Shown one piece after another: positions 12,301-27,300 of a stretch of 64,000 bases of DNA; positions within the stretch are counted from its first letter, which is position 1, and every line of letters starts with the position of its first letter. Source of the DNA: Tubiluchus corallicola (Eukaryota; Priapulida; Priapulimorpha; Priapulimorphida; Tubiluchidae); contig JAQGDQ010000081.1 of the NCBI GenBank assembly GCA_030141605.1, positions 421,397-485,396 on the forward strand. Reading direction: 5' to 3'. The notes beneath the pieces are model-generated. The model was not told where the DNA came from and searched no databases. It was given only the letters and a program-made list of their open reading frames with translations. The position numbers and the translations under genes are program-made.

Positions 12301-15300
12301 CACCATTCTTGTATATTCATCACATTTTTCTTGTTTTAAAAAAATTCTTTGAGTCATTAAGTGCCAGCAAATAGGTTTTAATTAATTTGGACCTATATGC
12401 TGCAATAGTAGTTGTACTTATAGGACAGCATTATATTATACGGTAGACTAATAATTCTGCTATAAAATTTACTTTTTGGTAAAAGAGCATTATTTTGGCA
12501 CGTACATGGTGGATCTAATTATAATGTTACTATAAGCATTTTGTCAGCCACGATTAACGATTACTTTTCCTTAGTGTTTTAAATCTGAAACATGCCGTAG
12601 TGCCATCTCTCGTCAGAAACGGAAAGCGTTGTTGAATAATGTTATTTTAAAGTTGTTTTAAAGAAACAATGTACTCTTGTCGCGTTGAAAACTCACTGGT
12701 TTTCCCGCCGTTTTCTGCTGTGGTTGTAAATTAACAACATGAATTTATAGCTGCTTTTATTTGTATTTGTGGAAGCCGAGATTTCATCATGAGCTGTTAA
12801 TCTTGGCGGTTCTCTTAGCGTTTAAACATTGTGAGTTCTTGTCATCAATCTTTGTTCATGTCAGGACGCACTGTGTGGTTTTCATTCTTCTCCCGTCTGA
12901 CATTAAATTTTGATGAGCCTCGCAGAATTAAAAAGGTAGCTAATTATTATATAGAACAAAAAGTCCCAAAATTTACTAAACGCAACATACGCATCTTTTT
13001 TCGGTATTTTGGTGTGTGCAAGCAAAAAGAGAGAGAGGAGAGGGAGAGAGAGGGGGGGAGGGAGAGAAAGGGAGAGAGTGAGTCAGACGGAGGGAGGGGA
13101 GGGACAGAGGGGAGAGAAACAGATATACTGCTGTCATAATACTTAAAGTATCAATTTCTTGACTGCTGTCATAATACTTAAAGTATCAATTTCTTGTTAG
13201 ATCTCATATGTATTAATGAAGCCAAGAAAATATTCAGCTACCCAGTAAAAATTATTTCGTGTTATGTTTTTTGGTACGTTACATTACGTTGTGATGCGTT
13301 ACGTTATGTTGTGGCATGGCAATGGTATGGTTTTGTCCTGTCATTTCTAGTCTTGTTCTGTCGTCTGCTGTTCTGCTCTGATCTGGCCTCTTCTCATTGG
13401 CTTTGCTGTCTTCTTTTCTTTAATCCTCTCGTCTGTTAAGTAGAACCTGATTAATATAAAAAACGTTGATTTTTTTCTTGAAAGAGATTGTTGAAAGTTA
13501 AGTTGCGGAAGCACATGATTCTGAAACGGCTATTTTTATGTACAAGCTTCGCTTCTGAACTACCCTAAAACCTCTTCCCTTCACTTGCTTTTGATGAAAA
13601 ATTGTCAAATTCCGGCGTCCGGAACACGCTCGTCTATCAGCGTGCAACACCCTTTTGCCAATCAACTGTGCATGTGCATATCATATATGCTCTATAGTTC
13701 ATTAGCAGCAGCTAAGGAAACCACTCTCTGAAGCCAAACCAGATTACGACAGCTGCGAGAGGACAAATCAACACCTTTGGTTCGAGGCTAACCTCTGCTA
13801 TTAACCTCGCTGGCTGGCCTGATTTGGTGATAAATGAATTTGATTGAGCACGATTCTGCGCTCATTGAGCGGTAATTGTGTTAGAAGGGGGAGTGTGTTA
13901 ACGTAGAAATGGTGGTAAAGGGGTTTCTATGACGTGATGACTGCTGATTCTAAACGACATTGCCAGAGGCGTTGTTCAGTTAGTGACATTCCGGTTGCAT
14001 ATATTTTTGAACTAAATTAGAGAGGATTGTTAATAGATTTTTTGTTAACCAGTTTGTGAACAATTTAATCGAACTGAAGAATAAGTTTGCTATTGAGTAG
14101 AAATGCAGCTAAACATCCAGCATCTAGAGTAGGTAGAGTAAGCATTGTAAGTTCACAATAACAAGCCCCTTGTCATTTTAAACTAGTCACGTGGTCGGTT
14201 ATTCAGTTAGTGAATCACTCAATCAATTTGTCTGCCTGTCAGCTAGTCAAGCAGGTAGGTAGTTAGCCACCCGTTTAGTTAGCGAACCAGCTAGTCTGTC
14301 AATCAATTAATCAGATAGGGATGGGACAAAAAGTGAGTTATTCTTAAGTTTCCGAAAAACATTTTATTTCCAGCAAATACTGCATCCAGTTTTCAAATTC
14401 TCAGAATAGGTACTAGCCACTGTTTGCAATCCTTTTTAGCTTAAACAGCCATTTCCGAAATTAAATCAGTTGAATAAAACTGTCCTTAATTATTATTATT
14501 ACGGTACTGAATTTCTAAATTGTATGCAAGACCATGTTGGTTAGATGTGCCTGGAACCTTGTTAGAAGGATGCTACTGCAAGCGTGTATCTAATGAGCGT
14601 GTCTCCTGAGATTCGTTTCCTGATTATCCCAATTAGTGGCCACAGCGCTGCAGGAGAACCACGTGCTTCAGAACGCGCGGAACTCCTTTACCTGTCGCTA
14701 CTTACATGGCTTCTACTGATTATGATTATTATGGAGAAATGCTTGCACGTATTTGCTTTAGACTGTACGCTCCTCATCTTTCTGTAATAGTGTAATGTAT
14801 TTTCAAAGGAAAACAGGATGATTTTTCTTATCATTTTGAAATATGGTAAAATATACCTATAAAAATACTAAAGTATTTCTAGTCATTACATAATAGTTTA
14901 GAAACTTGATTAATGGTCGGTGAGCACTGCAAGCAATCATGTCAGAACTAAACGTGATTTTGTAATAGCACAAAAATTCCACGTGTGGGTTGCACGTGTT
15001 TACGAAAGCGCGTCGTTTTGATACGCAAAACCGGGCAAATTTCTGTTTAAAAAATTTATATTCCAATATTACAACTCTGTAATCAAAAGCGATCTCACCA
15101 CAGTACGTCAGAACTGAACTAAACCGAACCTTTATTTTGCGCAATGCGTTTCCGAGATGTGGGTGCTGTGTCCATCTAACTAGGAAATAGAGAAACGCAT
15201 GTAACAGGGCCCAAATTTGAAATTAAACCCCTGTGATAATAATTCTTTCACGTAAGCCACTTAAAAATTATCTTTCAACATTTTATACATTAGCTTATTT

Positions 15301-18300
15301 TGAGCTATAGTTTAAAATTGGGTCCTATTTTTATTGTTATCACGACTACACTGTGCAGCTATCCTTTTTACAGCATTGTTGCTTCACTGTTGCTCGACTA
15401 TCTGACATATGCATTTCTGCAAAATTACTTAAAAGGGTGTCGGAAACATCTTTCCGAATGGACAATTATTGTATATTATTCTACTTAAAGCTAATTAAGA
15501 AGTATTTCGTGTATAGTAGGAACGTAAACTTTTGTAGCTTAATCGTAACTTTAAAGCTACTGTCATCGCCTCCTTAACTACGTAATTATTTAAATGCACA
15601 TGGGTAGTATACGAGTGTAGGCAGGAAGTAGATCCTTGGAAAAACCTGGCTGGCGCTTGCAATGCTTGGAATAGGTTTTCCTTCTGTTATTACAATTTCT
15701 AACATGTTTATAACTAATTTGTAGCCATAGCCAATGCATAGGCGATTTGGAGAGTACTTATATAGTACGAAACTGCGCGCAGATAAATAGAGAGATTAGT
15801 ACTGCTTGTTGTGACTGTAACTCGAAATGACGTCTAACACATTTATTGTAAATTGTATTTCAACTTATCGTCTAACATTGTACAATTGTTGTGAATAAGT
15901 AATTGCATTAAGATGTTTTAATCATTCGTTCGTTGCATTTATTTATCTTAAGCAACAATGCTGATAAAATGAATAGCTGCACAGTACACACAATAGTCGT
16001 GATAACAATAAAAACGGTGTTGGATATAGCCTAGCAATCGCTTTATTTATCCAAAGCAATTTGGCAAGACCAAAACCACGCCTAACCCGTGGCTAGTCTT
16101 TCGTAACTCCTTTTTATTGTGTGACCACTCCTATTGTAACTCTCGCAAACACAATTTTGCTAACAGTGTTTATGAAAATGAATGATTTCTTGGCTCATCA
16201 TGCGGTTATAATAATTATCACTTTGTTTCCTCCCTATTACGCAAAATAGAGAAGCATAAAACAAAATAACAAATGATACTGTGCGATATATTTGAGCATA
16301 ATGTTCTGGGTTTTGGCAGCTTACCCAAACACTATAAAACGTTCGTGCGTGCGCTGCTAGATCATTAGGCCTAAGCGCAATCAGCATTACGGGAGCCAAA
16401 GTTGTCACCAAGCCGGAAATTAATGTGTTTGCTTGCATGAAATACGCGAAATCATTAAGCTTGGATAAATATAGATGTTGTTTGTTAGGAGCAAAGATTT
16501 GTTAGCCCGTGCATATGGAATGTATCTGCATTTTTATTTTAAAGTGGAGTGAACTGCAGTACTTTTATATTCGCGAATAGTCAAAGAGCTATAAAAAAAG
16601 GTAGGAGCAGTAGAAGAGAGAACAAACAAGGGTATCAAAGTAAGCAGTACAGGCAGTTTTAAAATAAACGACAGCGGAAACAAGAGTGTTAAAGTTAACA
16701 ATAGAAACAATTGCATTACTAAAAAAGAGCAGGTTCAAGCAAACAACAGCAGAAACAATGGCACTGAAGCAAACAACAGCAGAATTCAGAGATTTGCCGC
16801 TCAAGAGTAGACTCCAGACTAATTTTTGCCAGTCTTGGTCTCGCGAATTACAATTTTTCTGGTTTTGGTCTTGGTCTTGCGGTTTGCACCACTTTTTAAT
16901 CAAAGCGCAGTTAATTTTATCATACACTAGGCAAAATTACCTAGCAGCACAATTTTTGTCAAAACACTAGCAGACAAATTTCTGATTTTATGTATATAGT
17001 GGACAGGTAAGTCAACTTGGGCAAAACAACAGCTAGCCACTTAGCCGCTGGCGGAACGTAAATGTGAAGTCTTGGAATTTGCACTTAACAACTGCATAGC
17101 TGAAGTTAAAGGTTGGTAAGCACAATTGAGATAGCGTTATTCAGCCGACATATCAATTGCCAAAATATGTAGAAAATTGATTCACATTTTAAGTTCAAAC
17201 AGCGGTATTACATGTAGTGGCTTAATGTTGCCAAATTTGGCTGTTTTCAGTGCTTTTGGGAATTCTTTCTTCAATTGCTGTGCAGTCATTTTATTTACCA
17301 TATGATGTGTCAAAAAATGACCACGGAATTTATGCTAAATTATTTTAAAGCAGCTTTAACATCTCTGAACTTGTTTTCTGTGAAAGCATGGTTCTCGGTC
17401 TTGGTCTCCAACAATGCGGTCTTGAATTAATAGGTTTTAGTTTTGAAAGTTGCGTTATTGGTTTTAATCTTGGCCTGGACTACCCCAGTCTTGGGCACAT
17501 GTCTGGCAGAAACAATGGCATTATTTAAATTAATTATAGCAAAATCTAGTGCACAAAAATACTATCAAAAAAGAACTGATAACAATATCAAATACATCGT
17601 ACAAAAACAGTAACATCAGCCACACCATGAAAATAATTATTGACAACAATGTGCACAAAGACTAACAGCGTAACTTTAAAACAGACATCGCTGTCTTAAA
17701 ATCTACGACATGACTACATTAGTATAGTCATCAGTGTAGTATCCCCAAATGCTTACAACTGCAGTACCAACAGCATTACTAACTTATTCAGCAAAATTCC
17801 CATCAGAAACACAACAGAACTGTAATGTTATCAGCTTGGTATGATCGTTTAGTGATCGTTTAAAATTTTCCACGCCAATGACCTACATCTTTGCATCAGC
17901 CTCGGCAATATGCTACTTTGTACTACCTGTTAGTCTTTTCAACCTTTTTGCTTAGTCTCCTTCCTATTAAATCACGTTACAACAAGGACTGTTAATGGCT
18001 AGATTCAAACTAATGCATACGTAATCATGTTTTGCTTTTCCTTTGAAGTGAACGAATGATGCCTTTTGCATCAAGCAGCTTACTAAGCTTAGCTGAAGAG
18101 GATAATGGCGAGGTGATGAAATTTTATGCAGATGGAAAGCGGTAAACTGAATGAGGTAATTTGTGTTAGAGGCGTGATAACTGATGCAACCGAGTTTGGA
18201 AAGCCTGTCGCAAAACAAAACGGGTATAAGACAATGCGAGAAAAAGAAGTCAGAAAAAGTAGAAAGAGTGAGCCTTGTTTTGTAGTCGGTCGTTATACTC

Positions 18301-21300
18301 CGCTCATTGAATGTAAACTTTGTCATTGTGCATTTTTAGTTGCACATTGGTGAGGAAAAGCTTTTTGCAGGCCTTTTGTCTCACAGGCAACCCAGAATTT
18401 CGAATGAGGATAGAGTTGTCCAAGATATTTAACTTGAGAATCATGGAACTTGCAAAGTTGCAAAAGGAGAGCACTTTGCACTCCAGCACTCACAGCTAAC
18501 AAGTTTTAAATAGGCTGTTCCTTCATTTTTTCCCTTAATGAGTACATAAAGTCTGAACATAACGCATAGTTTTACTGGACGTATTAAATTAGGTTAGATT
18601 GTATTAAATTTTAATGTAGACACATTTGAGGAGTACGTGTTTCTACTTTCTGTAGTACTGTAGAATGGTGGTAAGGTTTTGTGGCTTCTAGATTTATCGT
18701 TTTCTAAGAATCTAAAAATCTAGAATATTGATAGTTTGGCTTTAAGATTTCCAGATTTATCGTTGAGAATATAGACTGTTCATTGTTTAGCTCCGTTTAA
18801 TTCAACAGATTCTATCTATAAGTTTCATATTGTACTACTTTTTGGACGCTCATCGCTTTTTTAGAACATCACCTTTTTATAATCAGCAGCTGAAAACAAC
18901 AGACTAGTACAGTTTTCTTCTTGCAGCATTTCTACAACAACACAATTCACAGTCTGCTGGATCAATTGCAACCAATCATCATTTATCTTGATCAAGACAA
19001 GTTTCCAACATTCGTTGTGTTGCGTGCACGCTAGATTAGAATGAACTTGAATTGTGGGATTAACAACACCACACTGGCTTACGTTATTTCCGCGGTTTTT
19101 AAATTTTAAACAAGCATTAGTAACGTGTGCAGCTGTATAAAACAGCCTAAAGCCCTGTTCACACCTGATGCCTATGTCTTGCCCCAAAGAAGATTATTTA
19201 CTCTTGTTAATTTCCGTTGTCTTTTTTATTTGCAGTGCGTCTGTGTTTTTTCTATGTGATTGTATCCTTTTTTGCGTGATAGCTTTATGAGTTAAAAGTC
19301 ACCAAAAAAAATTACTGTTAGTCCGTGTCATTTTGACCGTTTTTTCACGCGAAGCTAAAGTACGATAATAGTTTGAAACGCTGTTTTTCTTTCTTTCTTT
19401 TAATTGTGGGATTTTTAAATAAAAAATTGATTTATATGCGCATAAACGCCTTATACCTTTCTAGATCTGGCAAAGCCTGACTAGGCGAGTTAAATTTCCC
19501 GGATCGTGTTTAAAAGATGAGTTAAACACGATTATCCTTGGAATAATTTATGTGTAGAAACCCTATTTCCGGAGATCATTGCCAACATAAGTCCCATAAT
19601 CGCGATGAGTACATTTTCATCAAATAAAATCGCCTGTACTGATGAAATTAACAGCTAATTATGCATATTTACGTCCTATCTCATGTCCTCGTCGCAAATG
19701 CCCGATTTAGGGATTTATTTTAATTGGCAATTGCCCAAATGGAATTGCATTTTCCTTGTTGATACGGACTTAGCGCAATGATTTATATGTGACATTATTT
19801 ATGATAATGAATCTGGCATGAGCTGGATTGCGTAAATGCAAAATTCATTCATCCAGGAAATTTATTGAATTGAAATAAATTTCGAGAAGAGAAGCGGTAT
19901 TGAAATTTGGATTGTGTTAACGGCTGAGTTAAGCATTTAAATTAAACTCAAATGAAATGAAAACGCTATAGTAAGTCTTTTTGCCCTTTTCGTTTGCTTA
20001 TGCGTCATGTGAAACTGTCATTAAAATATTTATAGGATCGTGCCTGATTTTAGTTTTTGAGGTTTTATTATTTTTTCTTCATGATTAAAAACATTCATTT
20101 TGCGATACTCAAAAAATTACTACATTTAGAGATATTGTGCATCAGAAATTTTCAATTTTCCAGCACTGTAGTGTAAAATCATCAGACAGCATAATTAAAA
20201 ATTTTTTGTAATCTTTGAATATCACAGTGATTGTTGTCTGAACTCAAACTGTCGAATTTATGTACAACTGAGTGGCAGTAAAAAACGTCCCATTTACCTA
20301 AAAGTTGCAATTTCAGGAGTTATTTCAAATAATTGTATTTTGGACAGGTAATTTAGAGCCTAATCTGCAAATCGTAGAGAATAAAATAATTAAAAACTGA
20401 ATATTAGTGATCATGTCACTCTTAACATGAGGCTTCTGTTATTTGTTATCGAATAACTCAGTGCACAAACAGTTCTCTATTTCCTGCAAATACCCGCTTG
20501 CTTGCATGCATATGAAGCGTCCAAGGAAGTGCGAAAATCCTCGTGTAATCCTAGAATCAATTCGTCTCCATCATCCACGCTTTTTCTGCTGCTATTCTCC
20601 ATGCCACGCGTTGCAGAAAAATTGAAAATAATTGTATCTTGGGGAGTATTAGTTGCTGTCACCGCTGTGTGCTATATGCTAGTTTGGCTTCATTTCTTGT
20701 TCTGAAGTTGATTAGCCTTGTGTCTAACCCGTTTTGGTATTTTCATATTTATGAAGCTGTTTGCAGTGTTGTAATGGCGTGCATAAGGTCTAAGGCTAGT
20801 ATCATTTTTGCGCACAAAGGCTTGTGAAATCGGGAAGTGTCCTTAGTTTTCCCGGCTTTATGTCTGAAATTATCGCTCCCCTTTTTACAAGCGTTTGCAG
20901 CCAGAATTGTGGTTTGTTGAAGTTGTAAGGATCAGGTTGTAACTTGTACACTAGCTTTCCAGCTCTCAAAGTCTTAACTTTTTTGTGTTAAATCCATGGG
21001 AGCGCTGTTTCCTCAGTGGAAGGATGGTTTTAACTGTCTTCACTTTCTGTGGTTGAGAAAAGACGTATATGGGAAGGCGTGTAACACGTGGCCAAGGCAT
21101 TTTTGTGGTCCAGTTCTTTATTGCAGACGTTTATTGGACTTTGTCCTTGATAATGTGTTAGCTTTCTGTCCTGCTACACCCTTCTGCATCTCACGCCATG
21201 CTTATAGACTTGCAGAATTTCGAACTGGATAAAAATGGTGCCGAATTTTGTTCGCTATAGAGAACTTGCATCAGGTGTGGTTTCATGTACCTTGCTAGAG

Positions 21301-24300
21301 TTCATAGGAATTCCAATTCTTGCTGGTTTTAAATTTAAACCCCGATTGCTGGTTTTAAATTTGAAATTAAGAAAAATAAATCCATATAAAAACACAAACA
21401 TAAAAATTGTAGACATTGTAGACAAATGGTGACTTAAAACTTAAAGAAAATAAGCAGAAACTCAAAAAATAAAGTTTAAATTACAATCCCAAAAGAACGT
21501 AAATTAAGTAAACAAAGCAAAAATCTTTGATATGTTAAAGAAGGCGAAATAAAAATACAGGCCATTAAAAATGTTATATAATGCACAGCTAAAAAAATCA
21601 GAATATGGAAGAAAATTAAGACAATAATAAAAACATTTACAATAAAAATCCAAAAAATTAAAAAAATAAAATAAAAGAAAGCTAAGATTAGCAAACTGCT
21701 ATATTTATTCACCAGCTAACAGCGACAATAATAAAATGTCAGTGTCTTCTATCCCAAAACTCGTTTAGTTAATTTTTTAAATTCTGTCAGAATAATTTTA
21801 AAAATGTCACCAGACGTGCGTGAAATCGACAATCTAGGACATTAACTAACCTAGAGCCACTGTTTTTGTTTCAAAACTTGTTCATTGTTGTTCCGAAAAA
21901 GCAAATGCCTCGACGAAATAGGATTAGTCTTAGCGTTCTAAAACTTTTTGCAATTGATTAGCAATATAATTTAATGCATTCTTTTCTTTTACCGTCACCA
22001 TCATCATCACATCGTTATCATTATCATTTTAAAATCAAAGTAATTCAGCTGCAGTTGACAGACACCGTCCATTTGTAGATAATTTCTTCGGCGGGAAAGA
22101 GAAACTCATTTCTTTCTCCTTGCCACATCCATTAGCGAAGGGATTTCATCTTCCAGAAACGCTTTGCATTTTTGTCAAATTCCGTGTTTTTGACATGTGC
22201 TGAAATAGAATTGCCTGTCAGAAATTTTTTGAACTATTCTTGCCTCTGAAAGGAAAGAAAAAAGAAAAAAATTAAAGCATTAAAAAAATATTCAATGAAT
22301 TTTTTTAAGTAGTAAATTCGGTAAGTTTATCTGCATTCATGACAAGACTGTATTAGACAAGACTTATATCAGTTTACACTTTATAGAACTATCATCTTTT
22401 GTAACTGGCACGTATTACAGTTGCTCAGAAATTAAGGCTTAGGCCACCTGTCTCGACTTCTTCTCGCAGTATCTTACCTATAGAAGGAAATGAAAATGAA
22501 AACATTTGTAAATAGAAGTATGAAGATGCAGTTAGTCAAAAATATACTCGTAAGTCGTAAGTAAAAAACGAAATATGGTTGCAAATGTTTTTAGACAAAC
22601 TTCATGAGGTTGTCACCTGATTATTCTTCCAAAGGGTTCTCATGGAGAACAACAAGTTCTTTCCTGGTTTTGGCTTCTAAAGCTTTTCATTTTACACTTC
22701 ATTAGCGGGAAAAATCTATTACAGGTTTGAGCGAGAAACCTTTGTGAAGATTATCAGTAGAAAGACGTTCAATGTAGCTGTGTAACGCGCTCTAAATTGG
22801 CGTGGAGAAGGCGAGAGATCATTTTATTTCTTGCGCGGGGATTGGCAAATAAGCTCTGCCTGCTAATTCCGGGATGTGGCTGTAATTTCTGAAATCAATG
22901 GAACCCAAGACGGATTTCGATTTAACTCTTTACAAATCCCAAACTGACTAACAATTCCTGTGTTTCAAAGATCATTAGGACCTATAATTTTTTCACGCAA
23001 AATATTTTTCTGGCCATCTTGAGCTTACAATTTTCAAAGAATTTACTAAAATTGCCTGAGTCTGCTTGTATCAGATTACAGGAAGGAAAAGGAATTCTTT
23101 AAAAAGATTGTGTTCATTTAACTAAGGTTCTTTTTCGTCAACCATAACCATCCCTTCAAAAGTTTCAACATTTTGCTCTAAAATAGAGCCTCATATGGTG
23201 AATTCGTCCTACAATTTAGGATAAAGTGATCAGCGTATAGCCCCAATTCATGTTCTTTAGAAGGGGATCCGTCTTCGTTATTTTTGCTGACAAACCGGGT
23301 CTAATTAGCTGTCAGCACGCGCGCCGAGGCAAATCTCCTTAATTAGGTGCTGAAATGAGATTTTTGGATCCGTCCCCGACCTCCCCCGGGATGTGGGCGT
23401 GGCTGTGTTATTAATTACCGGGATTAAGAGAAGCCGAAGCGTGAAAGCGCTGATTGGAGAGGCGATCAAATTTAAATCTGTTGCAAACAGCGTGTAAATT
23501 CTGTAACAAATGAGCACGTCATAATTTATCATTTTCATTATCGTTTTCACTTTTTGCGCAACAGCACTTTCATTCGTCTATTTTTCAACTGTTTGTGACT
23601 ATCTGGAAATACGTTTGATGCGTGCGAAATTTGAAAATCCTTGTTTGTTTAGGGTTCCAGGATTTTTTTCACCATATATGGCTAATCTTTCGGCCATCTT
23701 TTGCATTTCAAGATACCATTGTCATCTTCGTCACCTGCTGGTTAGTGTGCTGCTGTCATTTTCCTTTTAGGTGCTTTGATCCTTTTATAAATTGTGTCAA
23801 AGACAAAGATGGGTCGACCTAACCGACCTTACCGATCCTCAGAATCCACGTTTTTAGCCGTTTCTGTGATATACGGCGTCTACTTGTTTTTGGTGTCTAC
23901 TTTTAAGATGTCTTGATTAGTTTGGTGTCTACTTTTAAGATGTCTTGATTAGTTTGGTGTCTACTTTTGAGATGTTTCGATCATTTTTGGTGTCTACTTT
24001 AAGATGTTTTGATTATTTTTCGAGTTTATTTTTAAGATGTAATGGATATTTTTTTGGTGTCTATTTTCACAATATCTGGTTATTTCAGCCATGATTTTTA
24101 AAATGTTATTTACACAAGTGACTTCATTATCTATTTTAGTAGCTTTGAATGTAATCGTTTTACCAAGGCATTTAAAAGTTAGGTTACATGTACATGTGTT
24201 TGTGGTATGCCTCAAAAACAGACCAGCTACTACTTCCCTTAGTGTATAGTGCACACAATTTCTATAAGAGGTACACACAACGTAGGAGGTACATCTATAT

Positions 24301-27300
24301 TTCACTGCTTCACGTGATTCATTTTTCGTAACCTAGCGCATGGCTTCATTTACTCGTCATCTCTGCCGTCAAGAAAATATGACTGACGAGACAAAGATCT
24401 CTTCTTCCCCATTGTCATACAAATGGAATTATTCTGGTGCCATCTAGGGCCACACTTCCAGCGCTTTCATATGTAAAGCATTGCTTGAAAGGCTGTGAAT
24501 ACGATCTGTTATTGGACGTGGAAGTTTCGCATTAATGCATGAAAGAAGTGGCTAAGCTGTCATAAGCTGGCGAGTGTTGTTTCGCAAATAATTGGTAATT
24601 GAACGCGGCTGCTTCTGATAAAGTGAAATATAAACAGTTAATCATCGGGCTTATGATAAGTGGGATGTTGATATATGTCATACAAGGAAAAAATATCTCC
24701 CCTCTATTTCTTTCCCTTCTCTCTCTCACTTTTCTCTGTCTTTTTCTTGTGGTTTCTTCCTATAGCCTCATCCTCTCTCTCTTGCCAAGTCTTCTTTCTT
24801 TCTATCTTGTACTCTACCCTCCCTCTCTCGTTAACACTGTCTTCCATTATTGACTCACTTTTTGTTCACTCCTTTTTTGCTGTTTTTTCTTGTCCCTTTT
24901 TTGAACTTTACCAAAGGCTCACCTATGTAATATGGACGGATATCCTCACTTTCACGAGCACAATACTGTAATATGCATTGCTAATACACCATTTTACAAC
25001 ACAATTCTCTGTAAATCCGTTATTTATGTCTCCCGATATCGCATTACTATCCAAATTACCACCATGCAAATCACTGCCTTCTTTTATTTAACTAAAATAT
25101 TGCTACAGATATTTGTTTTCGTAACAGCGTTCATCCGGACGAAATTGGATATATTTCTAATAGAGTTTCGTCATGTAACGCGCACGTATTCATGGTGTTA
25201 AATACTAACTAGAGGATCCTACTAGTCGCGTCAAGTAAATTTTGATATTAGGAATTGGCCTGATTGGGTCTGTCAAAGTTTAGTACCAAATCTACATGCT
25301 ATGGTTAAATTTGTGAAAGTATTACGTTGCGTAATGCCTTGAGAAGAAAATGGAGATTGAATGATGATCTAACTCAGAAAAACGTGGCTAAGCTAGGAAC
25401 GAGGAAGTGGCAAGGCTTTTTCCTTAATTTGCGCAGCAACTGTTAGCTTTCATATTCACAAACTGACTTCTCGTAATGTGAGAGTTACATTACTATAGGC
25501 TTTGCAACCAAGCTATACCATTGCAACAAGAATTTTGCGCTATATTCATTATAATAAGCAACCATCCTTATTTAAACGTACTTTGTCTTTTGCATGTGTA
25601 TAATAATCGTAAAATTCAAAAAGATTAAAACCACATATAAAACCACATACCACAAACAGTTTACATGCCACAAACATTATTAATCGCATATCCTGTAAAC
25701 TGAAAAGCCAATAATTAATACTGAATTATATTAAGATTGCCTTGAAATTTATGTACCTGAATCTTGAGTGGCATAGTGTCTGCGGAATTTTCATGACATT
25801 ACACTGGGAAGTGAAAAGACTGTGAAAGAGGTGGATGTATTGACAGGTAATTACGCGAGCTCCGGCGATTCTTGATGAGAAAATCCTCTAAATTCCTCAG
25901 TGTAATCTCCCCGGCATTGCTCGGAGCTAGCCTATTCATGGTCTTCGGGACAGGCATGTTTACTCTCAGCAATAAATCTGGTATGAATTTAAACCCGCCG
26001 GCAAATGTTTTGTCCACAAGAATCACAATTGCTGAAATCTTCAAAACAGACATCGAGAATTTCGTCGTTTTTTACGTGGAAAGACATGCCGCACAGTTTC
26101 AAGAGCCAAGCTGTCTCCCCATTTGGAAATGGTTGCTGCCAAAATGGTTGTATGGTTTGTTATACATCGCCAGTGATTAATTTTCACCGTTCAGGTTTAT
26201 TAGTGAGAAGGCAAAACCGCGAGGTTCATGAATTGCTTTTACGATTGGTTTAGTGAGAATTTATAGATATCTCACCCGGTAAACATTCAATAAGCTTCGC
26301 TATTAATCATAAAATCTGGTCACGGCTAATCTACGAGCTTTGCTGGATTGTGTAATACCTCATTAAAGCGCGTGTAATACGTCATTAACTCGCAATAAAT
26401 ATTTCTTGGCCTACCTTGTACTTTGTTTATTAATGTCCTGTGTTGTGTCAGAAGCTAAAATGATTGGTGGAATGTAAGAAACACTATTTTTCATACAAAT
26501 AAGCATAACTTACAATTCATTGATTGTCAAGTCAATCTGTTTTATACTCGGCTGGGGCAGAATCACTATATCAATCATGCTGGAGAGAGTTGGCTATTCT
26601 CCAGCTATTTATTCAGAACTTTTCCCAAAAAGTATTTAGGAAGTTTAATTTTTTTAAACTATTTCATGTCTTTACGTTTAAATTGACTATGTTTTTTCCT
26701 GGAAAAAGCCAGCATGTAAGCAAATTTAAGTTGGCAGATAAAATTTGACCGACTTTAAGATGCATCAAGGTTCTCCACTTCCTATAGCGTTTGAACCAAC
26801 AGAGGAGTCATCTTGTGAGGCACACATACTATGAAGAGATGTAGCAAATACTACGTGCTCCATTAACCATGGTATTGCTTGGCTTCAACAGACAGTATTA
26901 CTTGGCTTCAACAGGTGAACTTGCGAGTCTTAGAACGTGCATCGATGAACGTTTTTACTCTCCATCTTTGAATTTATTCTTAACGCCTTCTTCGATTCTT
27001 CTTACCGCTTGCGTATCTCTATTGCAGCTGCAGGGAAGCCCTCGTTCAGTAGAGCTGTTAATGCGATGCTTTGTATGGGATAAAGTAACAAACTCACGCA
27101 AACGCCTCATAAACTTAATCGAATTCTGCACAACTTGTTGGCAGTAGGAAATTAACTGTGCTCAAAGCTCGTCTGCGTTGTAGCATAAAAACAATAAGGT
27201 ACTAAAACTCCCCAACTGAACACATCCAGGTGATTTAGGACAAATTCTGGATGATTTTTTTTTGCTTGAGAAGCTGTGCAAGAGCGTATAAACAACTTGC

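Noticed and set aside
20996-21232. 78-codon open frame with an ordinary-looking composition
   Set aside because: No recognisable motif, no supporting splice sites, and it lies within DDR intron 1; likely chance.
25799-26180. Antiparallel open frames as a gene
   Set aside because: Neither strand shows family motifs or codon bias by eye; kept only as a possible regulatory block.
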